From assembly GCF_000312005.1 (NCBI RefSeq), contig NZ_HE978588.1, positions 3,121,678 to 3,153,985 of the forward strand: a stretch of DNA of 32,308 nt, read 5' to 3'. A model generated the notes under the pieces. That model made no database searches. It was not told the DNA's origin and saw only the letters and a program-made list of their open reading frames with translations. The DNA comes from Cellulomonas massiliensis JC225 (GTDB taxonomy: Bacteria; Actinomycetota; Actinomycetes; Actinomycetales; Cellulomonadaceae). Below are positions 16,389 through 26,578 of this stretch, one piece after another (positions within the stretch are counted from its first letter, which is position 1; every line of letters begins with the position of its first letter). The position numbers and the translations under genes were made by a program.

Positions 16389-16670
16389 TCACGACGGCGC
16401 TGCGTTCTCGCGCAGCGCTTCCGTGAGCTCGGGGTCCACGGACAGCAGCCGACCGAGGTCCTCGAGCTCCTCGATCTCCGCCACGGGCAGCGCCACGTCG
16501 TACTCGTACAGCTGGGTGCACAGGAGCTCCATGCCGACCTGGCCTTCGCCCGCGTCGAGATAGTCCAGCACGTTGGCAACGTCGCGGTGCGGAAGGCCAC
16601 GAACCTCGGCTCCGACGACCGCCCAGCGCAGTCGCTGCATCACGTTCGACTCAGCGCGATGCCCGGTCAC
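16389..16670 (-). CDS. MafI-family immunity protein for the EndoU toxin
   Basis: The 93-residue cytoplasmic protein matches MafI-type immunity proteins in length and in its conserved core. The core has [20 protein letters not shown] and YEYDV (core CTQLYEYDV at 51-59), followed by [12 protein letters not shown]. MafI proteins neutralise MafB toxins of Neisseria, some of which are EndoU nucleases. The GTG start at 16670 overlaps the RHS toxin stop codon in a GTGA, so toxin and immunity are translationally coupled. An ATG ten codons later is a possible alternative start. The protein is acidic, as expected for an inhibitor of a nuclease. Pairing with the adjacent EndoU tip is inferred from gene order and family. 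Confidence 0.85.
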   Translation of the reverse strand: MTGHRAESNVMQRLRWAVVGAEVRGLPHRDVANVLDYLDAGEGQVGMELLCTQLYEYDVALPVAEIEELEDLGRLLSVDPELTEALRENAAPS

Positions 16671-19600
16671 GGGATCGGGAAAGCGGTGATGATTCCCTCG
16701 CCGCCCGGCTCGATGGCCACTCGCATGTTGACGCCGTTCCGCACTCCCTCGGCGATGAAGCGCACGGGCTTTCCCTTCTTCGTGAACTCTGCTCCCGCGA
16801 CCCCGGATTGCTGGATCCACGTGATGCTCGGATCGGTCGCCACATCGGAGACCGCGTGCATGATCTCGTCGTCCGACCAGGACTGAGGAAACCACGTCTT
16901 GCCGTCGATGCCCCCATGTCGGTGGCCTTCCATGATGTGCGCGCGTCGACTCGCCGAGGCGAGGTCGACGAACTCGGTCGACGTCGCCTTGACCGCCGTC
17001 GACTCCGTCGCCGCCAGGAGGCGGCCGCCGCCGAAGCGGGCGCCGAGCATGCCGAAGGCGGCCATCTGGACGGCGCCGGCGCAGGCGCCCTTCGTGTCGT
17101 CCGACGAGCAGGTCATCACGGCGAGCGCGACGCCGGACGCGATGTTGACGGCGGCGCCCGTCGTGGCGAGGCCGCCGATGAAGGGCGCTACGGGTGCGCA
17201 CACCACGGTGGCCGCGCAGCCGATGGCCACGATGCCCGCGCCGACCGCGACGTAGCCCGAGATGGCGTTCACGTCCTGGAGGAAGTTCTGCCAGGAGAAC
17301 AGGCCGAGCTGGTCCGTCAGGACGGCAGGGTTGGCGCTCGCGTACCGGTAGGTCTCGCCGGTGCCGCCCTGGTCGGGCGTGGTGAAGGCGGCGGTGCCCG
17401 GGTGGTAGACGCGGTAGCCGAGGCGCCAGGCGGTGTCGCCGTTCGTCGTCCGGCCGCCGGTGAACATGAGCGGGTTGGCGACGGCGCCGCTGACCGCCGT
17501 CTGCTTGGCGATGGCGCCGTAGGGCTCGTAGGCGTACGTGCGCTGGACGGCACCGGAGCCGTTGCGGGTGGTGACCACGGAGCCGAGCTCGTCGGTCGAG
17601 TAGTGCGTGAGCGTGGAGCCGGTCACGAGCGTCGTCAGCTCGCGTCCGTAGACGTACGCCCGGGTGACGGTCGCGCCCTTGCGCTCCCCCACGAGCTGCA
17701 CGGAGAGCGGGTCGTAGTCGAAGGTGGTCGTCGCGGCGCCTGCGGTGGAGGTCAGCAGCGCGCCGTTGCCGGTGTAGGTGTACCGCGTCGTCGTCGAACC
17801 GGTCACGGTCGACGTCACCTGCCCCGCCGCGTTCACCGTGTAGGTCGTGCCCGAGCCGCTCAGCTGGTTGCCGTCCGCGTCGTAGGTGAACGACCGCGCG
17901 CCACCGGCGCCGTCCTGGCTCACGAGCCGGCCCTGGTCGTCGTACGTGAACGTCGTGGCGCCCGAGGGCCGCCTCAGCGTCACGAGGTTCCCGGCCTTGT
18001 CGTAGCCGTAGCGCACGTAGTCGGTCGCGCCCGTGCACGTCGTCGCCCGGTAGCAGGCGGCGGTCAGCCGGCCGCGCGCGTCGTAGGTCTGCGTGGTCGA
18101 CCGGCGAGCGAGGTCCGTCACCCTGGTCGGGTTGCCGGCGGCGTCCCGCACGTAGCTCGTGCTCGCGACGAGCTTCCCCGCCGCATCCCGCTCGAAGCTC
18201 TTCGCGAGACGCCCGTTGCGGTCGAACCGCTGGGTCGACGTGATCCCGTCCGGCTGGACCCGGGTCACGGTGCCGGCCGCGGTGTCGTAGGTGTAGCGCG
18301 CCAGCACGACGGACCCACGCGTCACCTTGGCGAGGCGACCGACCGTGTCGTACGCGTACGTGACCGCCGCCTGGTGCGGGGCGGTGCGCGACGTGAGGCG
18401 CCCCGCGGCGTCCCACGCGTAGGACCACGTGTCCGCACCCCGCTTCACCGTCGTCGGCCGGTCCAGCGCGTCGTACCGGTACGTGGTCGTCCCGGAGCCG
18501 TCCGTCATCGACGTGCGGCGCCCGGCGGCGTCGTACGCGAACGTCACGTCGGGCGTGTCGTCCGAGTAGTCCACGCGGGTGAGCAGCGACCGGGCGTCCC
18601 ACGAGAGCGTCGTGGTGCGGCCCGACGGAGCGACGACGGTGCGCCGGCGGCCGTTCGAGTCGTAGGTGAAGCGCCACGTCGCTCCGGCGACGCCGACGCC
18701 CGTCACCCGGTTGGCGAGGTCGTACGTGTACGACGTCACCCGGCCCGCCTCGTCGGTGAGGGTGGCGAGGTTCCCGGACCGGTCGTAGGTGCTCGTCGTG
18801 GTCGAGCCGTCGGGGTAGGTCACCGCCGTGGGGTGGCCGGCGTTGTCGTACGTGTACGCGGTCACGCCGCCCCGGGCGTCGGTCCGCGTCGCGACGCGGC
18901 CGAAGCCGTCGTACGTGTAGCGCCCGAGGACGCCCGTCGGCCCCGTCACGGTCACGACGCGGCCCGCGGCGTCGCGCGTGAGCCTCGTGGACCACTCACC
19001 GGTCGCGCCGGCGACGTTGCCCGCCGGCGGCGTGGTCGAGACCAGGCGACCGAAGGGGTCGACCTTCAGGGTCGTCCGGTCGCCGTTGGCCGCGGTGACC
19101 GCCGTGGGGTCGCCGGTGGTCGCGTCGTAGGCGAATGTCGTCGCGCCGGAGGCGGGAGGCGTCCGCTTCGCCAGGTCGAACATCGTCGCGGCGTAGGCGA
19201 GGCTCGTCGCCGCGGCGGCGACGGGCGGCGTCACCTTCGTGAGGTTGCGGCGTGCGTCGTAGGCGTAGGTGGTCCGACGGCCCAGCCGGTCCACCGACGA
19301 CGAGGGCTCCTTCTGCCCGGCGGCGTAGACGGTGGTGTCCACGTACCCGGCGGCGTCCACCCGGTCGGTCACGTGGCCGTCGGCGTCGTAGTCGAAGATC
19401 GTCTGGTCGCCGGTCGTCCCCGCGACGCGGAACAGCGTCCCGTCGTCGTTCCAGGTGTACCTCGTCGTGACGCCCGTCGGGTCGACCTGCCGGACGAGCC
19501 AGCCCCGCGCGTAGACGTCCTTCCAGACGCCGCCGCGCGCATCCGTCATCGTCGACGTCGTCGTCGCGGGGTCCCAGGCCCAGGTGGTGCGGTGGCCGTT

Positions 19601-20878
19601 GCCGTCGCGCTGGGCGACCACCCGGCCGCCCGAGCCGTACTCGACCGAGACCTGCGGCGTCGCGGCGGCCGTGTTGCGGACGCTCGCGAGACGTCCGGAC
19701 GCGTCGTACGTGTAGGCGACCTCCACACCCCCCGGCGACCGCACCCCCGTCAGGCGACCGCCGGAGTACGTGTACGACGTCCTCGCGGTGGCGCCGCCGG
19801 TGCCGGTCGCCGTGACGGACGCGAGCATCCCGGCGGCGTCGTAGGCGTAGACGAGCGAGCGGCCGGCCGAGGCGACCGTCGCGACGCGACCGCCGGCGTC
19901 GCGCGAGAGGGTGATCGCGCGGCCGTCCCGGTCCACCATGGACCGCAGCGCGCCGGTCGAGGAGAACGTGAGCGCCCAGCGGTCCTCGGTGGACACGACG
20001 AACGTCCCGTCGGCGTTCTCCTGCAGCGTCGCCGCGCTGGCGAAGGGGTCCTTCCACGTCGTCCCGCTGCGGAACGGGAACACGGTGCTGGCCCCGTGGC
20101 TGGACCGCCACGTCACGGCCACCCCCCGCTCGACGACGAGCGAGTCGGAGAACGAGCTCGTCCAGCCGCGACCCAGCGGGCCGGAGCGCTCGAGATCGGA
20201 GCTGTAGGAGCGCCAGACGTCGAGCGACGCGCCCCGCACGGGCATCGTCAGGTCCGTCTCGGCGTGCGTGAAGGCGCCGGTCAACGATGCGACGGGGTCC
20301 GCCTGCAGGCCGCTGGGCGCGAGCCCCCCGACCACCAGGCCGACGGGCATCGGCGTCGCGGGCGCCCCGGGCGTCATCACCGCGAACGCCCGCGCGTTCG
20401 TCCCGGCGGGCTCGTCGCCGACCTTGCGCGTCATCTCGAGCCAGGCGCGCCCACGCTGGACCGGGCGGCCCGCGTTCGTCTGCGAGCCCGCCGGGCAGGT
20501 CGCGGGGATCGCGACCGTCACCCCGCCGAGCAGCTGCGGGGCGCTCGGGTCCTTCGACGTCACGGCGCCCGACCCGGACGCGAGCACCTGGCGCAGGCTC
20601 GAGCAGTTCGACAGGACGAGCTCGAGGCTCCAGGACGCCGTCGGCGTGTGACCGGCGCAGCCGCCGGGGACGACCTCGAGGAGGTACGCCCACGCCTCGA
20701 GCGTCGCGACCTGCCCCGTCTCCCAGTAGTCGACCGGCACGCCGCCCGAGTTCGCCATCGTCGGCACCGGGTACACGACGCACGGTGGCCCGCTCGCCGC
20801 GTGCGCCGACGCGGGCAGCAGGGCCCCGAGCAGGGCGATCACGAGCAGGACGAGCACGGACCGGCGGGCACGACGCAC
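16667..20878 (-). CDS. Secreted RHS/YD-repeat polymorphic toxin with EndoU-type C-terminal domain
   Basis: The 1403-residue protein begins with a Sec signal peptide (RRARR, then [20 protein letters not shown], residues 1-28). A DUF6531-like region lies at about 200-280 ([19 protein letters not shown]). Many YD repeats follow (about 325-1085, of the type [13 protein letters not shown]). The RHS core runs at about 1096-1195 ([22 protein letters not shown], then DQLGLFSW). After it come a hydrophobic segment (about 1209-1253) and an EndoU-like nuclease domain (about 1300-1403). Its signatures are [11 protein letters not shown] (His1314, 1319 and 1321) and [17 protein letters not shown] shells enclose a toxic tip for delivery to competitors, and bacterial EndoU domains cleave RNA. 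The start is GTG 20878 with AGGGG six bases before it. Base composition drops in the tip. Confidence 0.88.
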   Translation of the reverse strand: MRRARRSVLVLLVIALLGALLPASAHAASGPPCVVYPVPTMANSGGVPVDYWETGQVATLEAWAYLLEVVPGGCAGHTPTASWSLELVLSNCSSLRQVLASGSGAVTSKDPSAPQLLGGVTVAIPATCPAGSQTNAGRPVQRGRAWLEMTRKVGDEPAGTNARAFAVMTPGAPATPMPVGLVVGGLAPSGLQADPVASLTGAFTHAETDLTMPVRGASLDVWRSYSSDLERSGPLGRGWTSSFSDSLVVERGVAVTWRSSHGASTVFPFRSGTTWKDPFASAATLQENADGTFVVSTEDRWALTFSSTGALRSMVDRDGRAITLSRDAGGRVATVASAGRSLVYAYDAAGMLASVTATGTGGATARTSYTYSGGRLTGVRSPGGVEVAYTYDASGRLASVRNTAAATPQVSVEYGSGGRVVAQRDGNGHRTTWAWDPATTTSTMTDARGGVWKDVYARGWLVRQVDPTGVTTRYTWNDDGTLFRVAGTTGDQTIFDYDADGHVTDRVDAAGYVDTTVYAAGQKEPSSSVDRLGRRTTYAYDARRNLTKVTPPVAAAATSLAYAATMFDLAKRTPPASGATTFAYDATTGDPTAVTAANGDRTTLKVDPFGRLVSTTPPAGNVAGATGEWSTRLTRDAAGRVVTVTGPTGVLGRYTYDGFGRVATRTDARGGVTAYTYDNAGHPTAVTYPDGSTTTSTYDRSGNLATLTDEAGRVTSYTYDLANRVTGVGVAGATWRFTYDSNGRRRTVVAPSGRTTTLSWDARSLLTRVDYSDDTPDVTFAYDAAGRRTSMTDGSGTTTYRYDALDRPTTVKRGADTWSYAWDAAGRLTSRTAPHQAAVTYAYDTVGRLAKVTRGSVVLARYTYDTAAGTVTRVQPDGITSTQRFDRNGRLAKSFERDAAGKLVASTSYVRDAAGNPTRVTDLARRSTTQTYDARGRLTAACYRATTCTGATDYVRYGYDKAGNLVTLRRPSGATTFTYDDQGRLVSQDGAGGARSFTYDADGNQLSGSGTTYTVNAAGQVTSTVTGSTTTRYTYTGNGALLTSTAGAATTTFDYDPLSVQLVGERKGATVTRAYVYGRELTTLVTGSTLTHYSTDELGSVVTTRNGSGAVQRTYAYEPYGAIAKQTAVSGAVANPLMFTGGRTTNGDTAWRLGYRVYHPGTAAFTTPDQGGTGETYRYASANPAVLTDQLGLFSWQNFLQDVNAISGYVAVGAGIVAIGCAATVVCAPVAPFIGGLATTGAAVNIASGVALAVMTCSSDDTKGACAGAVQMAAFGMLGARFGGGRLLAATESTAVKATSTEFVDLASASRRAHIMEGHRHGGIDGKTWFPQSWSDDEIMHAVSDVATDPSITWIQQSGVAGAEFTKKGKPVRFIAEGVRNGVNMRVAIEPGGEGIITAFPIP

Positions 20879-20895
20879 GGCATTCCCCTGACTGG

Positions 20896-20915
20896 TCGAC
20901 GGATCGAGCCGTCGA
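20896..20915. promoter_or_regulatory. Inverted repeat in the 5' region of the RHS toxin gene
   Basis: TCGACGG (20896-20902) and CCGTCGA (20909-20915) flank six bases and lie just upstream of the ribosome-binding site of the minus-strand toxin gene. It could be an operator or an mRNA hairpin limiting translation. Confidence 0.3.
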
Positions 20916-20968
20916 ACCGTCCCAGGGGCGCCACCGCGCCTCGGGGTCGTCCACAGCAGGTCGGCGAC

Positions 20969-20982
20969 GGACGGCGCCGTCC
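20969..20982. promoter_or_regulatory. 14-base perfect palindrome upstream of the RHS toxin gene
   Basis: GGACGGCGCCGTCC is self-complementary and lies about 90 bases before the toxin start, 54 bases after the end of malQ (both on the minus strand). It is a candidate operator. No regulator gene is adjacent. Confidence 0.3.
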
Positions 20983-21035
20983 ACAGCCCTGCGCCGGTCT
21001 CGTCTATCGGAGGCGGGCGCCCGAGCGGTCGCGGA

Positions 21036-23165
21036 CTAGCGCCGGAACACCGCCGCCAGGCTGCGCAGGCGGGCGTTCGTGAACAGGTCGTCGACCAGCA
21101 CGACCTGCCCCGCACCGTCCGCGAGCGGCACCTTCCAGTTGGGGTACTCCTGGTCCGTGCCGGGCTGGTTCTGCGCCCGGCGCTCGCCCACGGCGTCCGT
21201 CAGCGCGACGCCGAGCAGCACGGACGGCGTACCCAGCAGCCACCGGTGCAGCGCCTCGACGATCTCCCGCTCCGACGGGTCGTCCCCCACCAGCCCGCGC
21301 GAGCGCAGCGCGTCGAGCATGCGACCGCGCTCGGACTCCGCCTGCGCGCGCACCGTCGCGACGGGCTCGGTCAGCAGGCCGAGCCGTTCGCGGATCGCGA
21401 CGTGCTCGCCCGCCAGGTACCCCGCGGTCGGCGGCAGGTCGTGCGTCGTCACCGTCGCCAGGACGAGCCGGCGGTACTCCTCGGGCGGCAGCGGCCCCCC
21501 GTGCCCGTCGCTCTCGAACCACAGGACCGAGGTGCCGAGGACGCCGCGCTCGGACAGGTAGTCGCGCACCCAGGGCTCGACGGTCCCCAGGTCCTCACCG
21601 ATGACGACGGCGCCCGCACGCTGCGCCTCGAGCGCGAGGATCCCGACGAGCGCCTCGTGGTCGTAGCGGACGTAGGTGCCCTCGCCCGCGCCGGCGCCCT
21701 CGGGGATCCACCACAGCCGGAACAGCCCGATGACGTGGTCGATGCGGATCGCGCCCGCGTGCCGCAGGACGGTGCGCAGCATGTCCCGGTACGGCTTGTA
21801 GGCGGTGCGCACGAGCTCGTCCGGCCGCCAGGGCGGCTGCGACCAGTTCTGCCCCTGCTGGTTGTACATGTCGGGCGGCGCGCCGACCGTCGCGCCGCGC
21901 GCGAGCACGTCGCCCAGCATCCAGGTGTCCGCGCCGGCCGGGTGCACGCCCACCGCGAGGTCGTGCATGATCCCGAGCCGCATGCCGCCGCCGCGCGCGG
22001 CGGCCTGCGCCGCGGCGAGCTGCTCGTCGACCACCCACTGCAGCCACGTGAAGAACTCGACGCGGTCCGCGAGCGCGATGCGCTCGGCCTCCACCGCCGG
22101 GGACGCCGGGTCCGCGAGCTCGGGCGGGAACGACTCGGGCCCGTACTTCTCGGCCAGCGCGCACCACAGCGCGAACGTCTGCAGCCCGGCGCCCTCCTCG
22201 GCGACGTACGCGGCGTACTGGGCCTCGCGGGCCGCCGAGCGCGGGACCGCGTGGATCACCTCGAGCGCGGAGCGTTTCGCCTCCCACGCGGCGTCCCGGT
22301 CGATCGGGGCCGAGCTCGCGTTGAGCGGCGTGACGGTCTCCGCGGCCCACTCGACCAGCGAGCGGTCCGCCGACGAGAGGTACCCCGCCTCGCGCACGTC
22401 GTCCGGCCGGATGTAGAGCGGGTTGACGAACCGCCGCGTCGTCGGCAGGTACGGCGACGGCGTCATCGGCGCCACCGGCTCCGCGGCGTGCAGCGGGTTG
22501 ATGAGCACGAAGTCCGCGCCGTGCTCGTGCCCGACCAGCCAGGCGACGTCCGCGAGGTCGGCGAGGTCACCGACCCCCCACGACCGCTGGGAGCGCGTCG
22601 AGTAGAGCTGGGCCATGAGCCCCCAGGCGGGGCCGTCGGAGAGGAAGTCGGGCAGCGCCACGCGCTGGGGCGTCACGACGAGCGTGCCGCGCGCACCCGC
22701 GCTCGGGCCGTCCGCGCGCAGCGTGTGCCAGCCGAGCGGGAGGTCGTCGGGGACGAGGAACGTCGCCCGGCCGATCCGTCGCCCGTCGACCGTGCGCGGC
22801 TCGACGTACAGGTCCACCTGCACGAGCTGGACCTGGCCGCCGCCCGCCTCGTCGTCGAGGTCGACGTGGACGGTCACGGGGTCGCCGTCGGTCACGTGGA
22901 CCGGCACCCGGACCTCGGTCCCCTCCCGCGCGACGACGACGGGCGGGACGACGCGCCGCCACGGCATGTCGTCGGCGTGGGCGAGCGCCAGCTCGATCCG
23001 CTCGGGCGAGGACGCGTCGACGCCGAGGGCCGCCAGCACCCGCCGCAGGGTCCCCGTGCGCGGGTGCTCCCGGGTGCCGTGGAAGCTCCAGAACTCCGTC
23101 GCGATGCCGTGCGCCTCGGCGAGGCGCAGCAGAGCAGGCGAGGGAGCCGCCGAGTCGTCGAGCAC
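21036..23165 (-). CDS. malQ: 4-alpha-glucanotransferase (amylomaltase)
   Basis: The 709-residue GH77 enzyme transfers alpha-1,4-glucan segments between maltodextrins. The nucleophile Asp is in [17 protein letters not shown] (near residue 476), the acid/base Glu in [17 protein letters not shown], and the third Asp in [31 protein letters not shown] is the usual substrate loop. An N-terminal extension of about 160 residues with beta-sandwich character, common in actinobacterial MalQ, precedes the barrel (which starts at about [17 protein letters not shown]). The GTG at 23165 is chosen over an ATG 14 codons upstream because CAGGAT lies exactly six bases before it, the same leaderless arrangement as at rpiB. 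It is divergent from the prolyl oligopeptidase gene. Confidence 0.93.
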   Translation of the reverse strand: MLDDSAAPSPALLRLAEAHGIATEFWSFHGTREHPRTGTLRRVLAALGVDASSPERIELALAHADDMPWRRVVPPVVVAREGTEVRVPVHVTDGDPVTVHVDLDDEAGGGQVQLVQVDLYVEPRTVDGRRIGRATFLVPDDLPLGWHTLRADGPSAGARGTLVVTPQRVALPDFLSDGPAWGLMAQLYSTRSQRSWGVGDLADLADVAWLVGHEHGADFVLINPLHAAEPVAPMTPSPYLPTTRRFVNPLYIRPDDVREAGYLSSADRSLVEWAAETVTPLNASSAPIDRDAAWEAKRSALEVIHAVPRSAAREAQYAAYVAEEGAGLQTFALWCALAEKYGPESFPPELADPASPAVEAERIALADRVEFFTWLQWVVDEQLAAAQAAARGGGMRLGIMHDLAVGVHPAGADTWMLGDVLARGATVGAPPDMYNQQGQNWSQPPWRPDELVRTAYKPYRDMLRTVLRHAGAIRIDHVIGLFRLWWIPEGAGAGEGTYVRYDHEALVGILALEAQRAGAVVIGEDLGTVEPWVRDYLSERGVLGTSVLWFESDGHGGPLPPEEYRRLVLATVTTHDLPPTAGYLAGEHVAIRERLGLLTEPVATVRAQAESERGRMLDALRSRGLVGDDPSEREIVEALHRWLLGTPSVLLGVALTDAVGERRAQNQPGTDQEYPNWKVPLADGAGQVVLVDDLFTNARLRSLAAVFRR

Positions 23166-23177
23166 ACGTCGATCCTG
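23166..23177 (-). promoter_or_regulatory. -10 element for leaderless malQ mRNA
   Basis: On the minus strand CAGGAT (23172-23177) is followed by six bases and the GTG at 23165. This decides the malQ start, because a start further upstream would place the -10 element inside the coding region. Confidence 0.45.
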
Positions 23178-23267
23178 CCAGAGCACGCGGTACGCGCCAG
23201 GCGCCACGACGACGAGGGCCCGGCGACCGCCGGCGCGGACGGTCGGCGCAGGCCGCGCGGGCCGTCG

Positions 23268-23281
23268 TAGCCTTGCCGACC
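23268..23281 (+). promoter_or_regulatory. -10 element for leaderless prolyl oligopeptidase mRNA
   Basis: TAGCCT (23268-23273, TAnnnT) is followed by eight bases and the ATG at 23282. No ribosome-binding site lies between them. Confidence 0.5.
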
Positions 23282-25441
23282 ATGAGTGGCCCCCTGTCGC
23301 ACGCGTACCCGCCCGCCGACCGGCTCGACCTCGTCGAGGACCTGCACGGGCAGCCGGTCGCCGACCCGTACCGCTGGCTGGAGGACGCCCAGGACCCGCG
23401 CACCCAGGCGTGGTCCGACGCGCAGGACGCGCTGTGGCAGGAGCACCGGCGCGCGGCGGCGCAGCGGCTGGCTGCCGGGCCGTTCGGGACCGAGGCCCTC
23501 ACGGACCGGCTCGGGCAGCTGCTGGGCGCAGGCTTCGTCGGCACGCCCGCGTGGCGAGGCCGGCGGCGGTTCTTCGCGCGCCGTTCGGGCGAGCAGGAGC
23601 ACGCGGTCGTCGTCGTCGCCGAGCCCGCGCCGGACGGGACGGAGGTCGAGCGGGTGCTCATCGACCCGATCGCCCTGGACCCCGCCGGCACGACGACGCT
23701 GGACGCGTGGCAGCCCTCGAAGGAGGGCGACCTGCTGGCCTACCAGGTCTCGTCCGGCGGGACGGAGGAGAGCGTCCTGTGGATCGTCGACGTCGCGACG
23801 GGTGCCGTGGTCGACGGGCCGATCGACCGCGCGCGGTACTCCCCGGTGGCGTGGCTCCCCGGCGGCGAGGAGCTCTACTACGTGCGCCGGCTGGCCCCGG
23901 AGCTCGTGCCGGAGGACGAGCGGCAGTACCACCGTCGGGTGTGGCTGCACCGCGTGGGGACGAGCACGGACCAGGACGTCGAGGTGTTCGGCGCGGGGCA
24001 GGACAAGACCACCTACTACGGCGTGAGCGTGTCCCGCGACGGCCGGTGGGTGCTCCTGCACGCGTCCGTCGGCACGGCGCCGCGCACGGACGTGTGGATC
24101 GCCGACCTCGCGGGCGGGGCTGCCGACGAGCCGCGCTGGCGCGAGGTGGCGGTCGGCCGGGACGCGGAGACGAGCGCGAGCGTCGGCCGCGACGGGCGGC
24201 TGTACGTGCACACCGACCTCGACGCGCCGCGCGGCCGGCTCGCCGTCGCCGACCCGACGGACCCCGGGCCGGAGGGCTGGCGGACGCTGCTCGCGGAGGA
24301 CCCCGAGGCGGTGCTGGAGGACGTCGCGCTCGTCGACGACGGCGACCCGGCCCGGCCCACCGGGCTGCTCGCCGCGTGGCGGCGGCACGCCGTCTCCGAG
24401 CTGACGACGCACGACCCGACCACGGGCGCGTGGACCGGCGAGGTCGCCCTGCCCGGGCTCGGCTCGGTCTCGGGGCTCGTCACGCGCCCCGAGGGTGGCG
24501 CCGACGTCTGGTGGAGCTACACCGACCACACGTCGGTCCCCACGGTGCACCGCTACGACGCCCGCACGGGCAGCACCGTCGTCTGGGCGACCCCGCCGGG
24601 CGCGCCCGCGGCCCTGCCCGAGGTCCGCGTCCGGCAGGTCGTCGCGACGAGCGCCGACGGCACCCCGGTCCGCGCGTTCGTCGTCGCCCGCGCGGACGCC
24701 CTCGACGCGGCGGGCCGGCCGCTCGCACCGGTCCCCACGATCCTGTACGGGTACGGCGGCTTCCAGATCTCGCTCGACCCCGCCTACTCCGCCACGACCC
24801 TCGCCTGGGTCGAGGCGGGCGGCGTCTACGTCGTCGCCAACCTGCGCGGCGGCGGCGAGGAGGGGGAGGACTGGCACCGCGACGGCATGCGCGCGCACAA
24901 GCAGCACGTGTTCGACGACTTCCACGCGGTCGCCGAGCTGCTCGTCGCCGAGGGCTGGACGACGCCCGAGCGCCTGGCCTGCATGGGCGGCTCGAACGGC
25001 GGCCTGCTCGTGGGCGGGGCCCTCACGCAGCGGCCGGACCTGTTCGCGGCGGTCGTGTGCTCGGCACCGCTGCTCGACATGGTCCGCTACCAGCGGTTCG
25101 GGCTGGGCGTCACGTGGACCGAGGAGTACGGCGACGCGGACGACCCGACCGAGCTGGGGTGGCTGCTCGGGTACTCGCCGTACCACCGCGTCGTCGACGG
25201 CACGCCGTACCCCGCCACCCTGTTCACGGTCTTCGAGGGCGACACCCGCGTCGACCCGCTGCACGCCCGCAAGCTGGCGGCCGCGCTGCAGGCCGCGACG
25301 AGCCGACCGCCGCAGGACGCGCCGGTGCTCGTGCGCCGGGAGGTCGGCGTCGGGCACGGCGGGCGGGCGCTGTCCCGCACGATCGCCCTGTCGGTGGACC
25401 AGCTCCAGTTCGTCGCCGACCGCACCGGGCTGGGCGCATGA
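23282..25441 (+). CDS. Prolyl oligopeptidase family serine peptidase (S9)
   Basis: The 719-residue cytoplasmic enzyme has a seven-bladed beta-propeller (about 70-430) inserted before an alpha/beta-hydrolase domain. The catalytic triad is visible: Ser571 in GGSNGGLLVGG, Asp654 in FEGDTRVDPLHARK and His692 in GVGHGGRALS. The N-terminal YRWLEDAQDPRTQAW is typical of the S9A group, which cleaves short peptides after proline. Related S9 enzymes are possible, so specificity is inferred. The ATG at 23282 fits the -10 element placed eight bases upstream. The stop overlaps the start of the MscS gene by four bases (ATGA), so the two form an operon. Confidence 0.93.
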   Translation: MSGPLSHAYPPADRLDLVEDLHGQPVADPYRWLEDAQDPRTQAWSDAQDALWQEHRRAAAQRLAAGPFGTEALTDRLGQLLGAGFVGTPAWRGRRRFFARRSGEQEHAVVVVAEPAPDGTEVERVLIDPIALDPAGTTTLDAWQPSKEGDLLAYQVSSGGTEESVLWIVDVATGAVVDGPIDRARYSPVAWLPGGEELYYVRRLAPELVPEDERQYHRRVWLHRVGTSTDQDVEVFGAGQDKTTYYGVSVSRDGRWVLLHASVGTAPRTDVWIADLAGGAADEPRWREVAVGRDAETSASVGRDGRLYVHTDLDAPRGRLAVADPTDPGPEGWRTLLAEDPEAVLEDVALVDDGDPARPTGLLAAWRRHAVSELTTHDPTTGAWTGEVALPGLGSVSGLVTRPEGGADVWWSYTDHTSVPTVHRYDARTGSTVVWATPPGAPAALPEVRVRQVVATSADGTPVRAFVVARADALDAAGRPLAPVPTILYGYGGFQISLDPAYSATTLAWVEAGGVYVVANLRGGGEEGEDWHRDGMRAHKQHVFDDFHAVAELLVAEGWTTPERLACMGGSNGGLLVGGALTQRPDLFAAVVCSAPLLDMVRYQRFGLGVTWTEEYGDADDPTELGWLLGYSPYHRVVDGTPYPATLFTVFEGDTRVDPLHARKLAAALQAATSRPPQDAPVLVRREVGVGHGGRALSRTIALSVDQLQFVADRTGLGA

Positions 25442-26574
25442 CCGCCGCCGGCCCGACGCCCGAGCCGACCAGCAGCCCCGCCGGCGACTACGTGCCCCAG
25501 GGCTGGGGGCCCGACGACCTGTGGGACTGGTTCCTCGGCATCCCGCTGCGGGTGACGCTCATCGTCGCGATCTCCTCGATCCTGCTGTACCTGCTGCACC
25601 GGCTGATCCGGACCGTCACGAACCACGTGGCCGAGGGCAGCCCGGTGTTCGAGCGCGGGCGGCTCGGCGAGAGCCCGATCGGCTCGGCGCTGCGCGTCGC
25701 CGACCCCCTCGCCACCGCCCGGCGCGCGCAGCGGGCGCGCACGCTCGGCTCGGTGCTGCGCTCGGTCGCGAGCATCCTCGTGTGGTCGATCGCGGCGTTC
25801 CTGGTCCTCGACGCGCTCGGCGTCAACATCGCGCCGTTCATCGCCTCCGCCGGCGTCATCGGCGTCGCCGTCGGGTTCGGCGCCCAGAGCCTCGTCAAGG
25901 ACTTCCTGACCGGCCTGTTCATGCTGCTGGAGGACCAGTACGGCGTGGGCGACGTCGTCGACGTGGGGCCCGCGTCCGGAACCGTCGAGGCCGTGACGAT
26001 GCGGATCACGAAGGTCCGCGACGCGGACGGGGTGCTCTGGTACGTCCCGAACGGGACCATGGTGCGCGTCGGGAACAAGACGCAGGGGTGGGCGAACGCC
26101 GTCGTCGACGTCGACGTCGACTACTTCCAGGACGTGGACCGTGTCCGCGACCTGCTGCGGCAGGCGGCCCGCCGCGTCCAGGACGACCCGGTGCTCGGGA
26201 CGTACCTGCAGGGCGAGCCCACGGTGACCGCCATCGAGAAGCTGAGCTTCGACGCGTTCGGCCTGCGGCTCAAGGTGCGCACGGCGCCCGCGATGCAGTG
26301 GGAGGTCGCGCGCGCGCTGCGCGTGGCCGCCCGCGACGTGCTGCAGGAGGAGGGCGTCCCGCTCGCCGGTCAGCGGGACCTGTGGGACCGGCACCGCGCG
26401 GAGGTGCCCGCCACGCCCGACGAGCCGGGCGCCGACGCCGAGGCCGGGGCGGCGGACACGCCCGCCCGCGACCCCCGCCGCACGCCCGTCGAGGAGGTCG
26501 TCGACCCGGCCCCCGCCGAGCCCGACCCGACGCCGGCGGCGCGCAGACGGCGCGCGCCGCGGCCGAAGGAGTAG
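25438..26574 (+). CDS. MscS-family mechanosensitive ion channel
   Basis: The 378-residue membrane protein has a first helix at about 38-56 (VTLIVAISSILLYLLHRLI). A second hydrophobic stretch (SVASILVWSIAAFLVLDAL) and the pore-lining TM3 follow (AGVIGVAVGFGAQSLVKDFL). The MscS beta domain starts with DQYGVGDVVDVGPASGTVEAV. The C-terminal tail (about 325-378) is rich in Pro, Ala, Glu and Arg and is probably disordered. Such channels release solutes on hypo-osmotic shock. Translation is coupled to the peptidase upstream through an ATGA overlap. There is no obvious functional link between the two. The gene ends 4 bases from the convergent EIIB gene. Confidence 0.93.
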   Translation: MTAAGPTPEPTSSPAGDYVPQGWGPDDLWDWFLGIPLRVTLIVAISSILLYLLHRLIRTVTNHVAEGSPVFERGRLGESPIGSALRVADPLATARRAQRARTLGSVLRSVASILVWSIAAFLVLDALGVNIAPFIASAGVIGVAVGFGAQSLVKDFLTGLFMLLEDQYGVGDVVDVGPASGTVEAVTMRITKVRDADGVLWYVPNGTMVRVGNKTQGWANAVVDVDVDYFQDVDRVRDLLRQAARRVQDDPVLGTYLQGEPTVTAIEKLSFDAFGLRLKVRTAPAMQWEVARALRVAARDVLQEEGVPLAGQRDLWDRHRAEVPATPDEPGADAEAGAADTPARDPRRTPVEEVVDPAPAEPDPTPAARRRRAPRPKE

Positions 26575-26578
26575 GTCG

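Noticed and set aside
17700-19900. Apparent tandem DNA repeats inside the RHS gene
   Set aside because: The repeated pattern is the coding of YD peptide repeats with variable bases. It is not a CRISPR array or satellite.
16808-21082. A 1424-codon open frame on the plus strand opposite the RHS toxin gene
   Set aside because: Its translation is Arg/Gly/Val-rich with no family signature. The minus-strand frame has a signal peptide, YD repeats and an RHS core. It is a GC-driven shadow.
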